Assembly (NCBI RefSeq): GCF_004000925.1
Contig: NZ_BIME01000008.1
Coordinates: 124,001 to 188,000, forward strand
Reading direction: 5' to 3'
Source: Paenibacillus illinoisensis NBRC 15959
GTDB lineage: Bacteria > Bacillota > Bacilli > Paenibacillales > Paenibacillaceae
DNA length: 64,000 bases
Shown here: piece after piece, positions 34,687 to 43,810 of the stretch
Layout of the letters: every line of letters starts with the position of its first letter
How positions within the stretch are numbered: position 1 is the first letter of the stretch
Notes under the pieces: generated by a model
The model's input: only the letters and a program-made list of their open reading frames with translations
What the model was told of the DNA's origin: nothing
The model's database searches: none
Translations under genes and position numbers: made by a program

Positions 34687-36024
34687 ATGACGGCAAAACG
34701 CAGTTTAAAATTTGGAGCCATTGTTCACGGTGTCGGAGGCAGCATGACCACATGGAGACACCCGGAGGTTCAACCGGATGCGAGTGTGAATTTTGAGTTC
34801 TATAAGCGCCAGACGCTGAAAGCGGAAGAAGGTAAGTTTGATCTCGTTTTTATTGCCGATGGTCTGTACATCACCGAAAAATCCATTCCCCACTTCCTGA
34901 ATCGGTTTGAACCGATCAGTCTGTTATCTGCCTTGGCCGCCGTCACTTCGCGGATTGGTCTGGTGGGAACTCTCTCCACGTCCTACAGCGATCCGTTTAC
35001 GGTTGCCAGACAGTTTGGTTCGCTTGATCTGATCAGTGACGGCCGCGCAGGCTGGAACGTAGTTACCTCCCCGCTTGAAGGATCAGCCAAAAACTATAGT
35101 AAAAGCAATCACCCTACCCATCCAGAACGATACCGAATTGCAACAGAATATTTGCAGGTAACCAAAGGCCTGTGGGATTCATGGGAAGATGATGCGTTTG
35201 TCCGAGACAAGGAGAGCGGTGTTTTCTTCGATCCATCCAAACTGCATACACTCAATCACGAAGGGGAGTTCTTCTCCGTACAGGGACCACTGAACATTGC
35301 CCGTTCACGCCAAGGTCAGCCGGTGATCTTCCAGGCAGGCTCCTCTGATGATGGCAAGACCCTTGCAGCGAAAGAAGCGGATGCGGTGTTTACTGGACAT
35401 GATACGATCGAGGATGCACAGGCTTTTTACAAGGATGTCAAAACGCGTGCTGCTTCCTATGGACGTTCCTCTCAGGATATCGTCATTCTGCCAGGCATCA
35501 GCCCGATTGTAGGACGGACAGAAGAAGAAGCCGAACGTAAATACGAGGAGGTTGCCAGCCTCGTTACGATCGACAAAGCGCTGGATTATCTGGGACGTTT
35601 CTTCGAGCACCATGACTTCTCCCAATATCCGCTGGATGAACCGTTCCCTGAACTGAACGGCATTGGCAGCAACAGCTTCCGCAGCGGCACGGATAAAATC
35701 AAGAAGGATGCCAAAGAGCAGGGATTGACGCTGCGCGAAGTGGCATTGCGTGCGGCTACGCCGAAGAGCAAATTCCTGGGTACACCGGAACAGGTAGCTG
35801 ACAAAATACAGGAGTGGTTTGAAGCAGAGGCCGCTGACGGGTTCATTATCCATTCGGAATTGCCAAGTGGTCTGTCTGATTTTGTGGAACTGGTCGTTCC
35901 GATTCTGCAGGAGCGCGGCATTTATCGTACGGAGTACGAGCACGATACACTCCGTGGCAATCTCGGTGTGCAGATTCCGGTTAATCGTTATACGGCTGCC
36001 CGGGAGCAAGTGCAGCAGGCATAA
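34687..36024 (+). CDS. LLM flavin monooxygenase, NtaA/SnaA/DszA family (YtnJ-like)
   Basis: FMNH2-dependent monooxygenase, 445 residues, the length of the NtaA/SnaA/DszA branch of luciferase-like enzymes. Landmarks: FGAIVHGVGGSMTTWRHPE at the start, FDLVFIADGLYI, IGLVGTLSTSYSDPFTVARQF, DLISDGRAGWNVVTS, NHPTHPERYRIATEYLQV, and GRTEEEAERKYEEV. The ribosome site GAGGGAAGGCGG favours the ATG at 34687 (MTAKRSLKFG); ATG at 34681 is the alternative. These enzymes oxidatively release a heteroatom-carbon substituent; together with the FMN reductase at 39765 it should form a two-component system attacking a C-S or C-N bond. A CymR-like site upstream argues for sulfur release. Confidence 0.9.
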   Translation: MTAKRSLKFGAIVHGVGGSMTTWRHPEVQPDASVNFEFYKRQTLKAEEGKFDLVFIADGLYITEKSIPHFLNRFEPISLLSALAAVTSRIGLVGTLSTSYSDPFTVARQFGSLDLISDGRAGWNVVTSPLEGSAKNYSKSNHPTHPERYRIATEYLQVTKGLWDSWEDDAFVRDKESGVFFDPSKLHTLNHEGEFFSVQGPLNIARSRQGQPVIFQAGSSDDGKTLAAKEADAVFTGHDTIEDAQAFYKDVKTRAASYGRSSQDIVILPGISPIVGRTEEEAERKYEEVASLVTIDKALDYLGRFFEHHDFSQYPLDEPFPELNGIGSNSFRSGTDKIKKDAKEQGLTLREVALRAATPKSKFLGTPEQVADKIQEWFEAEAADGFIIHSELPSGLSDFVELVVPILQERGIYRTEYEHDTLRGNLGVQIPVNRYTAAREQVQQA

Positions 36025-36089
36025 GATGAACTGCCCGTGAGATGAGCACTAGAGCCATATGAATCCTTAATTGCAATATTTCCGTGTTT

Positions 36090-36116
36090 TAAAACCGACT
36101 TATCTCATAGGTTATA
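36090..36116 (+). promoter_or_regulatory. CymR-like site upstream of the binding-protein gene
   Basis: Same motif as upstream of the monooxygenase: TAAAAC, A at +9, TT, then ATAGG; 15 of 19 defined positions match the recalled consensus. The 21-bp cores of the two sites agree at 17 positions. It ends 44 bp before the ATG. Confidence 0.5.
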
Positions 36117-36160
36117 TATAAAATAAAAATGACACCTGTATACACAGAGGGGGAAACGAT

Positions 36161-37801
36161 ATGAACAGGTCTATCGCATGGATGAAATTTATGGCACTGG
36201 CAGCAGTATTAGTAATGGTATTGTCTGGCTGCGGAGCGGGCAGCAGCTCTAGCGGTGCGGCTCAGGCATCTGGTGGAGAACAGACGAGTCAAGCGGAGGG
36301 AGGGAATCTGACTTTCGCTCTCGCAACTTCACCGGATACGCTGGACCCTCACCGGAGCGGGCTTGCCGTTACGGTACGTGCCATCCGGACCATTTACGAC
36401 AATCTGGTGGTGCAGCTGCCTGACGGTTCCATCAAACCATGGCTTGCCACGGAATGGAGCGTATCTGAGGATGGCAAGAGTTACACGTTCAAGCTGCGTG
36501 AAGACGTGAAGTTCCACGATGGCACGCCGTTTAACGCAGAAGCCGTGAAGTACAACCTGGATCGCATCATCGATCCTGCCACCAAAGCTGCCAATTCCCT
36601 TGCGCTGATCAGACCCTATCAATCTTCCGAGGTCATTGATGAATACACCATCAAGGTGAATCTGGAAACACCTTCACAGGCCTTCCTGGGCAACTTAAGC
36701 CAGGCCCTGCTGGGTATCGTGTCACCTACAGCTGCCAAGAAATATGGCGATCAACTGGGCAAAAACCCAGTGGGCACCGGACCGTATACCTTCGTGAAAT
36801 GGGATGAAAATGCGGATATCGTCGTTGCCAAAAACAAGGATTACAACTGGGGCCCAGAGACGGTTGAAAACAAAGCCGCACCTCATCTGGATACGATCAC
36901 GTTCAAAATTGTACCAGAGGAAGCGACACGGATCGGAAGCGTACAGAGCGGTCAGGTACTCGCTGCAGAGACCGTTCCACCGCAAAATGTTGCGGCTCTG
37001 AAGAATGACCCGAACCAGCAATTGCTGCAGGCCAATACGGTGGGACTGCCGTATACTCTCTTCTTCAATCTGCGCAAAGCCCCTTGGGATGATGTGAAGG
37101 TCAGACAGGCGGTACAATCCGCCGTAGATGTGGAATCTATCGTCAAAACGTTGTATCTGGGCAACTACGAACGAGCCTGGTCTGCATTGTCGCCTGGCAT
37201 TTTGGGTTACGATGCCTCGCTGGAAGGAAGCATCAGCCCGGACATCAACAAAGCCAATCAGCTGCTGGATGAGCAGGGCTGGGTGAAGGGTGCGGATGGC
37301 ATACGTGAAAAGGATGGTCAGAAACTGACGCTGCGTTATGTGGATGGTTCCCCAAACCGGGAGAAGCGCAATGATATCGCCGCCATCATTCAGCAGCAGC
37401 TGAAACAGGTTGGCATCGCCGTTGAAGTTGAGATTACAAAAGACATTGCCACTGTCATTTATCAGAACTGGGACTATGATCTGTATGGCAACAGCCAGGT
37501 CAATTCCGATCCGAATGCCCTATACGCCTTCTATCATACGAGCGCAGAAGGGGAGCGTCCGACGCTGTCCGGGTTGTCTGATCCGAAGATCGACGAGCTG
37601 CTGGAACAGGGAGCGGTGGAAACGGATCCCGAAAAACGTGTGAAGATCTATAACGAGATTCAGCAATTTCTGATTGATCAGGCGGTCATTCTACCGATCT
37701 ATGTATTCCCTTATACGGTAGCAGCATCCAAATCCGTTCAGGGAGTGAAGTTTGATTCGCTTGGGTACCCATTGTTCAACGACGTGCGAATTCAGCCATA
37801 A
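36161..37801 (+). CDS. ABC transporter substrate-binding lipoprotein, peptide/nickel type
   Basis: A 546-residue extracytoplasmic binding protein of the SBP_bac_5 family. The signal peptide ends in the lipobox LSGC (about residues 20-23), giving a membrane-anchored lipoprotein, followed by a Ser/Gly linker. Family motifs: TFALATSPDTLDPHRSG, YTFKLREDVKFHDGTPFNAEAV, NPVGTGPYTFVKWD, FFNLRKAPWDDVKVRQAV. ATG follows AGAGGGGG. Genes for two permeases follow, but no ATPase gene. Context (monooxygenases, M20 deacylase) suggests it imports a modified sulfur-containing dipeptide or N-acylated cysteine adduct; that is inference. Confidence 0.9.
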   Translation: MNRSIAWMKFMALAAVLVMVLSGCGAGSSSSGAAQASGGEQTSQAEGGNLTFALATSPDTLDPHRSGLAVTVRAIRTIYDNLVVQLPDGSIKPWLATEWSVSEDGKSYTFKLREDVKFHDGTPFNAEAVKYNLDRIIDPATKAANSLALIRPYQSSEVIDEYTIKVNLETPSQAFLGNLSQALLGIVSPTAAKKYGDQLGKNPVGTGPYTFVKWDENADIVVAKNKDYNWGPETVENKAAPHLDTITFKIVPEEATRIGSVQSGQVLAAETVPPQNVAALKNDPNQQLLQANTVGLPYTLFFNLRKAPWDDVKVRQAVQSAVDVESIVKTLYLGNYERAWSALSPGILGYDASLEGSISPDINKANQLLDEQGWVKGADGIREKDGQKLTLRYVDGSPNREKRNDIAAIIQQQLKQVGIAVEVEITKDIATVIYQNWDYDLYGNSQVNSDPNALYAFYHTSAEGERPTLSGLSDPKIDELLEQGAVETDPEKRVKIYNEIQQFLIDQAVILPIYVFPYTVAASKSVQGVKFDSLGYPLFNDVRIQP

Positions 37802-37843
37802 CATGAGCAGCCCATCACGCATTCAGGAAGGAGACGACCCGGT

Positions 37844-38776
37844 ATGGTTCAAACGATACTGACTCGGCTTGCAACATCACTATTTGTAATATTCGGAGCT
37901 TCGGTGCTGGTGTACTGCATCATGTATCTTCTGCCGGGTGATCCGGTCCTGCTCATGCTGGATCCATCCTCGGCTACGCCGGAGATGATCGAGAATTTGC
38001 GGGCGCAGCTTGGCCTGGATCAGCCATTTTACATTCAATTTGCGAACTATTTCGGAGACATGCTGCGGGGCGATTTTGGCAAGTCCATGATTAACTCGGA
38101 TCCAGTGCTTCCCAAAATTCTGGAACATTTCCCGGCCACCCTGGCACTGACGGCACTGAGCTCCATCATTGCGATTACCATCGGCATCACGCTTGGCGTG
38201 CTGTCCGCCATCCACCGAAATGGCGTGATTGATTTTATTGCCCGTCTTGTTGGACTGTTTGGTATTTCCATGCCAACGTTCTGGACCGGCATTCTGTTGA
38301 TCCTGCTGTTCTCGGTTCAGCTCGGCTGGTTCCCGGCCATGGGTTCGGAGGGCTTTGGCTCATTGGTTCTTCCTGCAGCCACACTGGGTCTGGTTGGTGC
38401 AGGTTTCATCGTACGGATGGTACGTAACAGTATGCTTGAAATCATTAATGAACCGTTTATCGTCGCCTTGCGTGCCAAAGGGCTTACGGAGCGAACGATC
38501 ATGTACGTTCATGCACTGCGCAATGCACTGATTCCGGCCGTAACGGTCATTGGCATGTTGATTGGGGATCTACTCGCGGGAACCGTCGTGGTCGAAACGG
38601 TATTCTCCAGACAGGGAATCGGACGGATTATTGCCGATGCCTTGATGGCGAAAGACCTGCCTGTTGTACAGGGCGTTGTCTTTTTTACGGCAATCATCTA
38701 TGTGGTGCTGAATCTGCTGGTGGATATCTCGTATGCGTACATCGATCCAAGGGTCAGACGTGCAGTCCGCACATGA
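37844..38776 (+). CDS. ABC transporter permease, DppB/OppB type
   Basis: 310 residues, six predicted membrane helices. The start VQTILTRLATSLFVIFGASVLVY, the YLLPGDPVLLML motif, the LGLDQPFYIQFANYFGDMLRGDFG loop and the EAA-loop region LRAKGLTERTIMYVHALRNALIPAV are typical of OppB/DppB. It lies 42 bp after the binding-protein gene with GAAGGAGACG as ribosome site and pairs with the following DppC-type permease to form the channel. Confidence 0.92.
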   Translation: MVQTILTRLATSLFVIFGASVLVYCIMYLLPGDPVLLMLDPSSATPEMIENLRAQLGLDQPFYIQFANYFGDMLRGDFGKSMINSDPVLPKILEHFPATLALTALSSIIAITIGITLGVLSAIHRNGVIDFIARLVGLFGISMPTFWTGILLILLFSVQLGWFPAMGSEGFGSLVLPAATLGLVGAGFIVRMVRNSMLEIINEPFIVALRAKGLTERTIMYVHALRNALIPAVTVIGMLIGDLLAGTVVVETVFSRQGIGRIIADALMAKDLPVVQGVVFFTAIIYVVLNLLVDISYAYIDPRVRRAVRT

Positions 38777-38823
38777 TCGGCGAGGACCATCTGTACTTTG
38801 AGGGATGAGGAAGGAGGACTCTT

Positions 38824-39741
38824 ATGAGCATGAAACCATTGGTGGGTGACAAAAAGGCATGGACCGGCAGCAAAGGGCGTGTACGCCTATGGAATCGCCG
38901 TTTGGGACGTCACCGCTTCTCGTTCGCGGTTTCCCGGTTATTCTTTTATGCAGCGCTGCTGGTCGTGTTATTCACCGTTACCTGTGCCATTGTTCCGGGC
39001 TGGATTGCTCCTTATGATCCAACTCAGATGATGACGGATGCGATCCTGCAGGCACCTTCTGCTGCGCATTGGTTTGGAACTGATTATTTCGGAAGGGATA
39101 TCTTCAGCGTCGTCGTGCACGGCAGCAGGGATTCACTGCTAATCGGATTCGCATCGGTGCTTGTCGGAGGCCTGGTGGGAAGTGCCCTGGGGATTATCTC
39201 CGGGTATGCTGGTGGAATGGTGGATACGGCGATTATGCGTACTGTCGATATTCTGATGGCTGTGCCGGGAGTACTGCTGGCCTTGTCCGTAGCTGCGGCA
39301 CTGGGTCCTGGACTGCTTAACATTGCACTGGCTGTTGCGGTAGCCTCCATTCCGGGATATGCACGGGTCATGCGCGGACAGGTGATGTCTGTCAAAAGCC
39401 TGCCGTTTATCACAGCGACACGATCGCTTGGCGGCTCGAACGGACGTATTTTCTGGCGGCATGTCCTGCCGCATTCCCTGTCTCCTCTGCTTGTGATGGC
39501 AACATTGGGAGTGGGTACTTCCATCCTGACGGGTTCCGGTCTCAGTTTTCTTGGACTTGGGGTATTGAAGGAAATTCCGGATTGGGGAGCACTGCTCTCT
39601 CAGGGACGCGGTTACCTGACCGTAGCCTGGTGGATCTGTACCTTCCCTGGACTCGCCATTACCATGTTTGTACTCGCAGTGAACCTGATTGGAGACGATA
39701 TCCGTGACCGGCTTGATCCAAGAGTAAAAGGAGCGGCTTGA
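38824..39741 (+). CDS. ABC transporter permease, DppC/OppC type
   Basis: 305 residues, with a ~35-residue cytoplasmic N-terminus, then six helices. GTDYFGRDIFSVVVHGSRDSL is the DppC/OppC signature, and ATRSLGGSNGRIFWRHVLPHSLSPL the ATPase-contacting EAA loop. ATG follows AGGAAGGAGGACT. No ATP-binding gene follows; the FMN reductase is next, 23 bp later. The missing ATPases must be supplied from elsewhere, perhaps a multitask ATPase. Confidence 0.92.
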   Translation: MSMKPLVGDKKAWTGSKGRVRLWNRRLGRHRFSFAVSRLFFYAALLVVLFTVTCAIVPGWIAPYDPTQMMTDAILQAPSAAHWFGTDYFGRDIFSVVVHGSRDSLLIGFASVLVGGLVGSALGIISGYAGGMVDTAIMRTVDILMAVPGVLLALSVAAALGPGLLNIALAVAVASIPGYARVMRGQVMSVKSLPFITATRSLGGSNGRIFWRHVLPHSLSPLLVMATLGVGTSILTGSGLSFLGLGVLKEIPDWGALLSQGRGYLTVAWWICTFPGLAITMFVLAVNLIGDDIRDRLDPRVKGAA

Positions 39742-39764
39742 CCGCTATTCCAAGGAGGAGATTC

Positions 39765-40316
39765 ATGATGTCTCATGTCGTTATTATTGCCGGAACACCT
39801 TCCAAACGTTCACGTTTGACCGGCCTAACCGATTATAGCAGCAATAAATTAACCGAAGCAGGTATTACTGTTGAGGTGATACATGTAGCGGATCTGCCGG
39901 CTGAAGACCTTGTGCAGGCCCGGTTCGACAGTTCGCATGTGCGAGATGCGCTAGCCGTAGTTGAAGCAGCAGATGCGGTCATTGTGGCTACACCTGTGTA
40001 TAAAGCATCTTACTCCGGTGTACTGAAGCTGTTCCTGGATCTGATCCCACAGGAGGGGCTTCGCGGTAAAGTGTCACTTCCGCTTGTTATTGGCGGCTCC
40101 ATTGCGCATCTGCTGGCTATCGATTATGCATTGAAGCCTGTACTGGCCGCACTTGGGGGAAGACATATTTTAGGTGGGGTTTACGCGGTTGATCAAGGCG
40201 TAGAGCGTCTGGATGACGGAAAATATGCACTTTCGGCCGACATTACAACCCGTTTGGACCGTTCGCTGGATGAATTGATATTGACACTGGAAAAGGATGG
40301 TATTACGATTACTTAA
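39765..40316 (+). CDS. NAD(P)H-dependent FMN reductase, SsuE-like
   Basis: Supplies reduced FMN to the neighbouring luciferase-like monooxygenases. The 183-residue flavodoxin-like protein starts HVVIIAGTPSKRSRLTGL (phosphate-binding loop), with ADAVIVATPVYKASYSGVLKLFLDL, the characteristic PVYKASYSG motif of SsuE/MsuE proteins, then PLVIGGSIAHLLAIDYALKPVL. ATG at 39765 follows AAGGAGGAG; a second ATG comes immediately after. In sulfur-starvation operons SsuE-type reductases work with SsuD/NtaA-type oxygenases, which supports the reading of the cluster. Confidence 0.92.
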   Translation: MMSHVVIIAGTPSKRSRLTGLTDYSSNKLTEAGITVEVIHVADLPAEDLVQARFDSSHVRDALAVVEAADAVIVATPVYKASYSGVLKLFLDLIPQEGLRGKVSLPLVIGGSIAHLLAIDYALKPVLAALGGRHILGGVYAVDQGVERLDDGKYALSADITTRLDRSLDELILTLEKDGITIT

Positions 40317-40340
40317 AACCAAGTAAGTTGATTGGTTAAA
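40314..40340 (+). promoter_or_regulatory. Weaker CymR-like site upstream of lysR
   Basis: TAAAAC at 40314-40319, A at 40322 and T at 40324, then ATTGG at 40331-40335; 13 of 19 defined positions agree with the recalled consensus. It overlaps the 3' end of the FMN reductase gene and lies 45 bp before the LysR start. Confidence 0.3.
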
Positions 40341-40385
40341 TTGATATAAGGTCAAACGTCTGTGGACCTGGATGCGGAGGCGCTT

Positions 40386-41258
40386 ATGAATATTGAGAAC
40401 ATTGAAGCATTTGTATATATCAATCATTACGGAAGCTTCAATAAGGCTGCCGAAGTACTCTTTTTGTCCCAACCATCTGTAACGGCTCGTATTCAATCCC
40501 TGGAACGTGAGCTTGGCTGCAAGCTGTTTGATCGGCTTGGTAAACAAATCGTGCTCACGGATGAGGGCAGAAAATTCCTACCGTACGCGCAGCAGGTGCT
40601 TCAAGTTATCCAAAAGGGCAGGCAGAAGATTCAGCAGCGCCGGACCACACCAGACGCGCTGCGTCTCGGCAGTACCGTATCGGTATCCAACTATGTCATT
40701 CCAGACTTCCTGCCCAAGATCAAGGAAGCCTATCCTGAGGTCAACATCAAGCTCACAACGGCTACAACCGATCAATTGATCGCAAAGCTGCTGAATCAGG
40801 AGATTGATCTGGCATTTGTACGCAAGGTCATGCACCCAGCCATACGTACCATTGCTTTTTATGAGGACCCGATCCAGCTGTATGTTTACAAAGGACATCC
40901 ATTTATTGAACGCGGACACGTCAGCATGGAGGCGATTCGCAATGAGCGGCTGGTGTTCTTCGAATGCGGTTCCCTGGACTGGCTGCGTATTCACCGTGCG
41001 TTCGACTCCCTAGACCATCCGCCGGATATTACATATCATGTGGACCATTCGGAAACGGCGAAGAAACTGGTTCTTCAGGGAGCGGGTATTGCCTTCCTGC
41101 CGGGACTGACGGTGCAGAAGGAAGTGCAGGACAAGGAGCTGTTTCCCATTCAGGTTCATGAAGTTGCTGGTGTATCGCTGCAAATTAGTGTCGTGACGTT
41201 AAAAGAAGAACATTCACCGTTTGCAGAGCCCTTTGGGGAGCTGCTGCGGCAGTTATAG
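40386..41258 (+). CDS. LysR-family regulator of the sulfur cluster
   Basis: 290 residues. The HTH reads NIEAFVYINHYGSFNKAAEVLFLSQPSVTARIQSLERELGCKLF near the N-terminus. The effector domain has LRLGSTVSVSNYVIPDFLPKI, and a distinct YVDHSETAKKLVLQGAGIAFLPGL. ATG lies behind GCGGAGGCG. It sits in the middle of the cluster on the same strand, as YtlI/CysL-like regulators do in sulfur operons of Bacillus. Likely an activator of the oxygenase and transporter genes in response to a sulfur metabolite such as O-acetylserine; the ligand is inference. Confidence 0.88.
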   Translation: MNIENIEAFVYINHYGSFNKAAEVLFLSQPSVTARIQSLERELGCKLFDRLGKQIVLTDEGRKFLPYAQQVLQVIQKGRQKIQQRRTTPDALRLGSTVSVSNYVIPDFLPKIKEAYPEVNIKLTTATTDQLIAKLLNQEIDLAFVRKVMHPAIRTIAFYEDPIQLYVYKGHPFIERGHVSMEAIRNERLVFFECGSLDWLRIHRAFDSLDHPPDITYHVDHSETAKKLVLQGAGIAFLPGLTVQKEVQDKELFPIQVHEVAGVSLQISVVTLKEEHSPFAEPFGELLRQL

Positions 41259-41315
41259 AAGCAAGAACGAGCTTGGCAGCCGAATACGGCAGCACAATTG
41301 GAGGAGGAGAAACGT

Positions 41316-42377
41316 ATGGGGATTCGTCTTGGCATATTGGATCAGACCCCAATCTATGAAGGGGAGACACCGGTGGATGCATTCCGGCATACGATTGAGC
41401 TGGTACAGCGTGCAGAGCAGCTTGGATTTCACCGGTTCTGGGTATCGGAGCATCACGATTCAGGACATGTGGCAGGTTCTTCGCCAGAAGTGCTGATTTC
41501 GCATTTGCTGGCACATACAGAGCGAATTCGTTTGGGTTCCGGCGGGGTGATGCTCCAGCATTACAGTCCTTACAAGGTTGCCGAGAATTTTAATGTGCTC
41601 GCAGCGCTTGGACCGGGAAGGATCGATCTGGGCATAGGACGTGCGCCAGGAGGACTGCCCCGTTCTACGCAGGCTCTGCAGCAGGGTATTCAGGAGGCAG
41701 CGTCACTGAAGGAGAAAATACGTCAAGTGAAGCAGTATATTCATAATGAACCGCATGCAGATGAATCCCATCCACTTGCCGGTTTAAGTGCTGCACCTGT
41801 GTCCGAAGTACCTGCCGAGCTGTATGTGCTTGGAGCAAGTGTCGATAGCGCTGGCATGGCGGCGGAACTAGGACTCCCTTATGTGTTCTCCTTGTTTATT
41901 AATAGCAATATTGAAGTGGCACAAGAAGCCCTTCGTGTCTACCGCGAGCAATTCAACCGTTCAGAAGGCCGGGAGCCTTATGCTGTTCTTGCTATCTCCT
42001 TAATTGTGGCAGAGAGTAAGGAAGAGGCTGAAGAGCTGGCAAGTGAGCATATGCTGGTCAAGATCCACCTGGAGAATGGCAAAGTACTGACGGTTGGTTC
42101 GGTGGAGCAGGCAGAAGAATTCGGACGGCAATCAAACGAGAAATATCGCATTGAGGTTCTGGAGCCGAGTGTAACCCGCGGCACGAAGGAAACGGTGGGC
42201 CAGGCTCTGCAAAAGTTTCAGGATGAGTTTGCCGTGGATGAGTTGATTGTCACAACAGCCACACGTGATTTCGCGAAACGCATTCGCTCTTTTGAATTGC
42301 TGCGCGAGGCATTGGATGAACAGGGACTGGGTGAATTCTGGAGTGAATCCGAACCTGCGCAAGCGGCTATTGGTTAG
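41316..42377 (+). CDS. LLM-family flavin oxidoreductase (YtmO-like)
   Basis: 353-residue luciferase-like monooxygenase of the short bacterial branch. Landmarks: LGILDQTPIYEGETPVDAF, AEQLGFHRFWVSEHHDSGHVAGSSPE, IRLGSGGVMLQHYSPYKVAENF, LGPGRIDLGIGRAPGG. ATG at 41316 follows GGAGGAGGAG. B. subtilis ytmO, similar in size, is in the same operon as ytnI, ytnJ and ytnL; this gene, the glutaredoxin, the longer oxygenase and the M20 gene would be their counterparts. Specific substrate not known. Confidence 0.9.
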   Translation: MGIRLGILDQTPIYEGETPVDAFRHTIELVQRAEQLGFHRFWVSEHHDSGHVAGSSPEVLISHLLAHTERIRLGSGGVMLQHYSPYKVAENFNVLAALGPGRIDLGIGRAPGGLPRSTQALQQGIQEAASLKEKIRQVKQYIHNEPHADESHPLAGLSAAPVSEVPAELYVLGASVDSAGMAAELGLPYVFSLFINSNIEVAQEALRVYREQFNRSEGREPYAVLAISLIVAESKEEAEELASEHMLVKIHLENGKVLTVGSVEQAEEFGRQSNEKYRIEVLEPSVTRGTKETVGQALQKFQDEFAVDELIVTTATRDFAKRIRSFELLREALDEQGLGEFWSESEPAQAAIG

Positions 42378-42437
42378 ATCGGAATTCAGAACCCGCTTTT
42401 TTTGCAGCACATAGATGACGATGAAGGAGGCAGCGTT

Positions 42438-43661
42438 ATGAAGAGTGAGCTGGAACAGCCCAAGCAGCAGGCAGGGCAAGAAGAAAGAGGCACGCAGCGC
42501 ATCCCTTCTGAGACCGATGAAGCATTTGCGGAGCGGCTAATCGCGATTCGGCGGCATCTGCATCGCCATCCGGAATTGTCGGGCGAGGAAAGGGAAACAA
42601 CGGCCGCCATCCGCGGCTGGCTGGAGGAGGAAGGGGTACGTATAGCAGATGAATATTCACTGCGTACGGGTCTTATTGCCGAAATCGGACAAGGGGACGG
42701 CCCTGTCGTTGCCCTCAGAGCAGACATTGATGCTCTGCCGATTCAGGAAGAGACGAAGCTTGAGTTTGCTTCCCAGGCCGCAGGCAAAATGCATGCTTGC
42801 GGGCATGACGCACACACGGCTATTTTGATTGGTGCTGCACGATTGTTGAAACAGGGGGAGTCCCAGCTGCTGGGCAAAGTAAGGCTCCTGTTCCAGCCTT
42901 CGGAGGAAAAAGCAACGGGCGCACGGCAGGTTATTCAGAGCGGAGCGCTGTCTGACGTCCGTGCCGTGTTTGGTCTGCATAACAAACCGGATCTTCAGGT
43001 CGGTACAGTCGGTATCCGGGAAGGAGCACTCCTGGCAGCGGCGGATGGTTTTGTAGTAAACGTCGAAGGGGTGGGCACACATGCTGCGGTACCGGAAGCA
43101 GGAATCGATCCGATTGTTGTTGCCTCGCATATTGTAACGGCTTTGCAGGCAATAGTGAGCCGCAATGTGGGTGCACAGGAGAGCGCCGTGATTAGCGTGA
43201 CCAAGATTCACAGCGGAACAGCCTGGAATGTCATTCCCGATCAGGCTATATTGGATGGCACTGTGCGAACCTTTGACGAGAAAGTCCGTGCACGGATTCG
43301 GGAACGATTCAACCAGGTCGTGGCTGGTGTGGCGGCTGCATACGGTACACGGGCGACGGTTCGCTGGATTCAGGGACCACCTGCTGTGGTTAACGATGCT
43401 TCGCTGGCTTCCGCGGCGGAACAGGTGGCGGTTCAAGTGGGATTGAACAGTGTCAGACCGCTGCCCTCTCCGGCAGGTGAAGATTTCTCCTTTTATCAGA
43501 AGGAGGTTCCGGGCTTGTTCCTTTTCCTGGGTACATCCGGACCACATGAGTGGCATCATCCTGCATTCGATCTGGATGAACGTGCGCTACCTCTGGGAGC
43601 GCATCTGCTCGCTGCTTTGGCGGAGCAAGCGCTGCAAAACCTGCAGCTGCAGAGTGAGTGA
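42438..43661 (+). CDS. M20-family amidohydrolase/deacylase (YtnL/YxeP-like)
   Basis: A 407-residue metal-dependent amidohydrolase of the M20D type. Seen: AIRRHLHRHPELSGEE, ALRADIDALPI, the metal motif MHACGHDAHTA, LLFQPSEEKATGARQ with the catalytic Glu, the dimerisation-domain VEGVGTHAAVPEAGIDP, and the C-terminal PSPAGEDFSFY. ATG follows GAAGGAGG. In B. subtilis sulfur operons this enzyme type removes N-acetyl groups from S-modified cysteines; that role fits here. Some members are indole-acetyl or hippurate hydrolases, so the substrate is by analogy. A terminator follows. Confidence 0.9.
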   Translation: MKSELEQPKQQAGQEERGTQRIPSETDEAFAERLIAIRRHLHRHPELSGEERETTAAIRGWLEEEGVRIADEYSLRTGLIAEIGQGDGPVVALRADIDALPIQEETKLEFASQAAGKMHACGHDAHTAILIGAARLLKQGESQLLGKVRLLFQPSEEKATGARQVIQSGALSDVRAVFGLHNKPDLQVGTVGIREGALLAAADGFVVNVEGVGTHAAVPEAGIDPIVVASHIVTALQAIVSRNVGAQESAVISVTKIHSGTAWNVIPDQAILDGTVRTFDEKVRARIRERFNQVVAGVAAAYGTRATVRWIQGPPAVVNDASLASAAEQVAVQVGLNSVRPLPSPAGEDFSFYQKEVPGLFLFLGTSGPHEWHHPAFDLDERALPLGAHLLAALAEQALQNLQLQSE

Positions 43662-43700
43662 TGAGATAAACGCAAGAACCAAACTGTGTGCTTTGAAAGG

Positions 43701-43731
43701 ACGGTTACCCTCATGGGGTGACCGTTTTTTT
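43701..43731 (+). terminator. Terminator of the sulfur cluster
   Basis: ACGGTTACCC (43701-43710) pairs with GGGGTGACCGT (43715-43725) with G-U pairs and is followed by a run of seven T. Confidence 0.88.
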
Positions 43732-43810
43732 GTCTGGCAGGCAGAGAAATGAATGCAAAACAAAGAGATGAATGCAAAACAAAGAAGCTTCTTGAAATGG
43801 AAAAATATTG

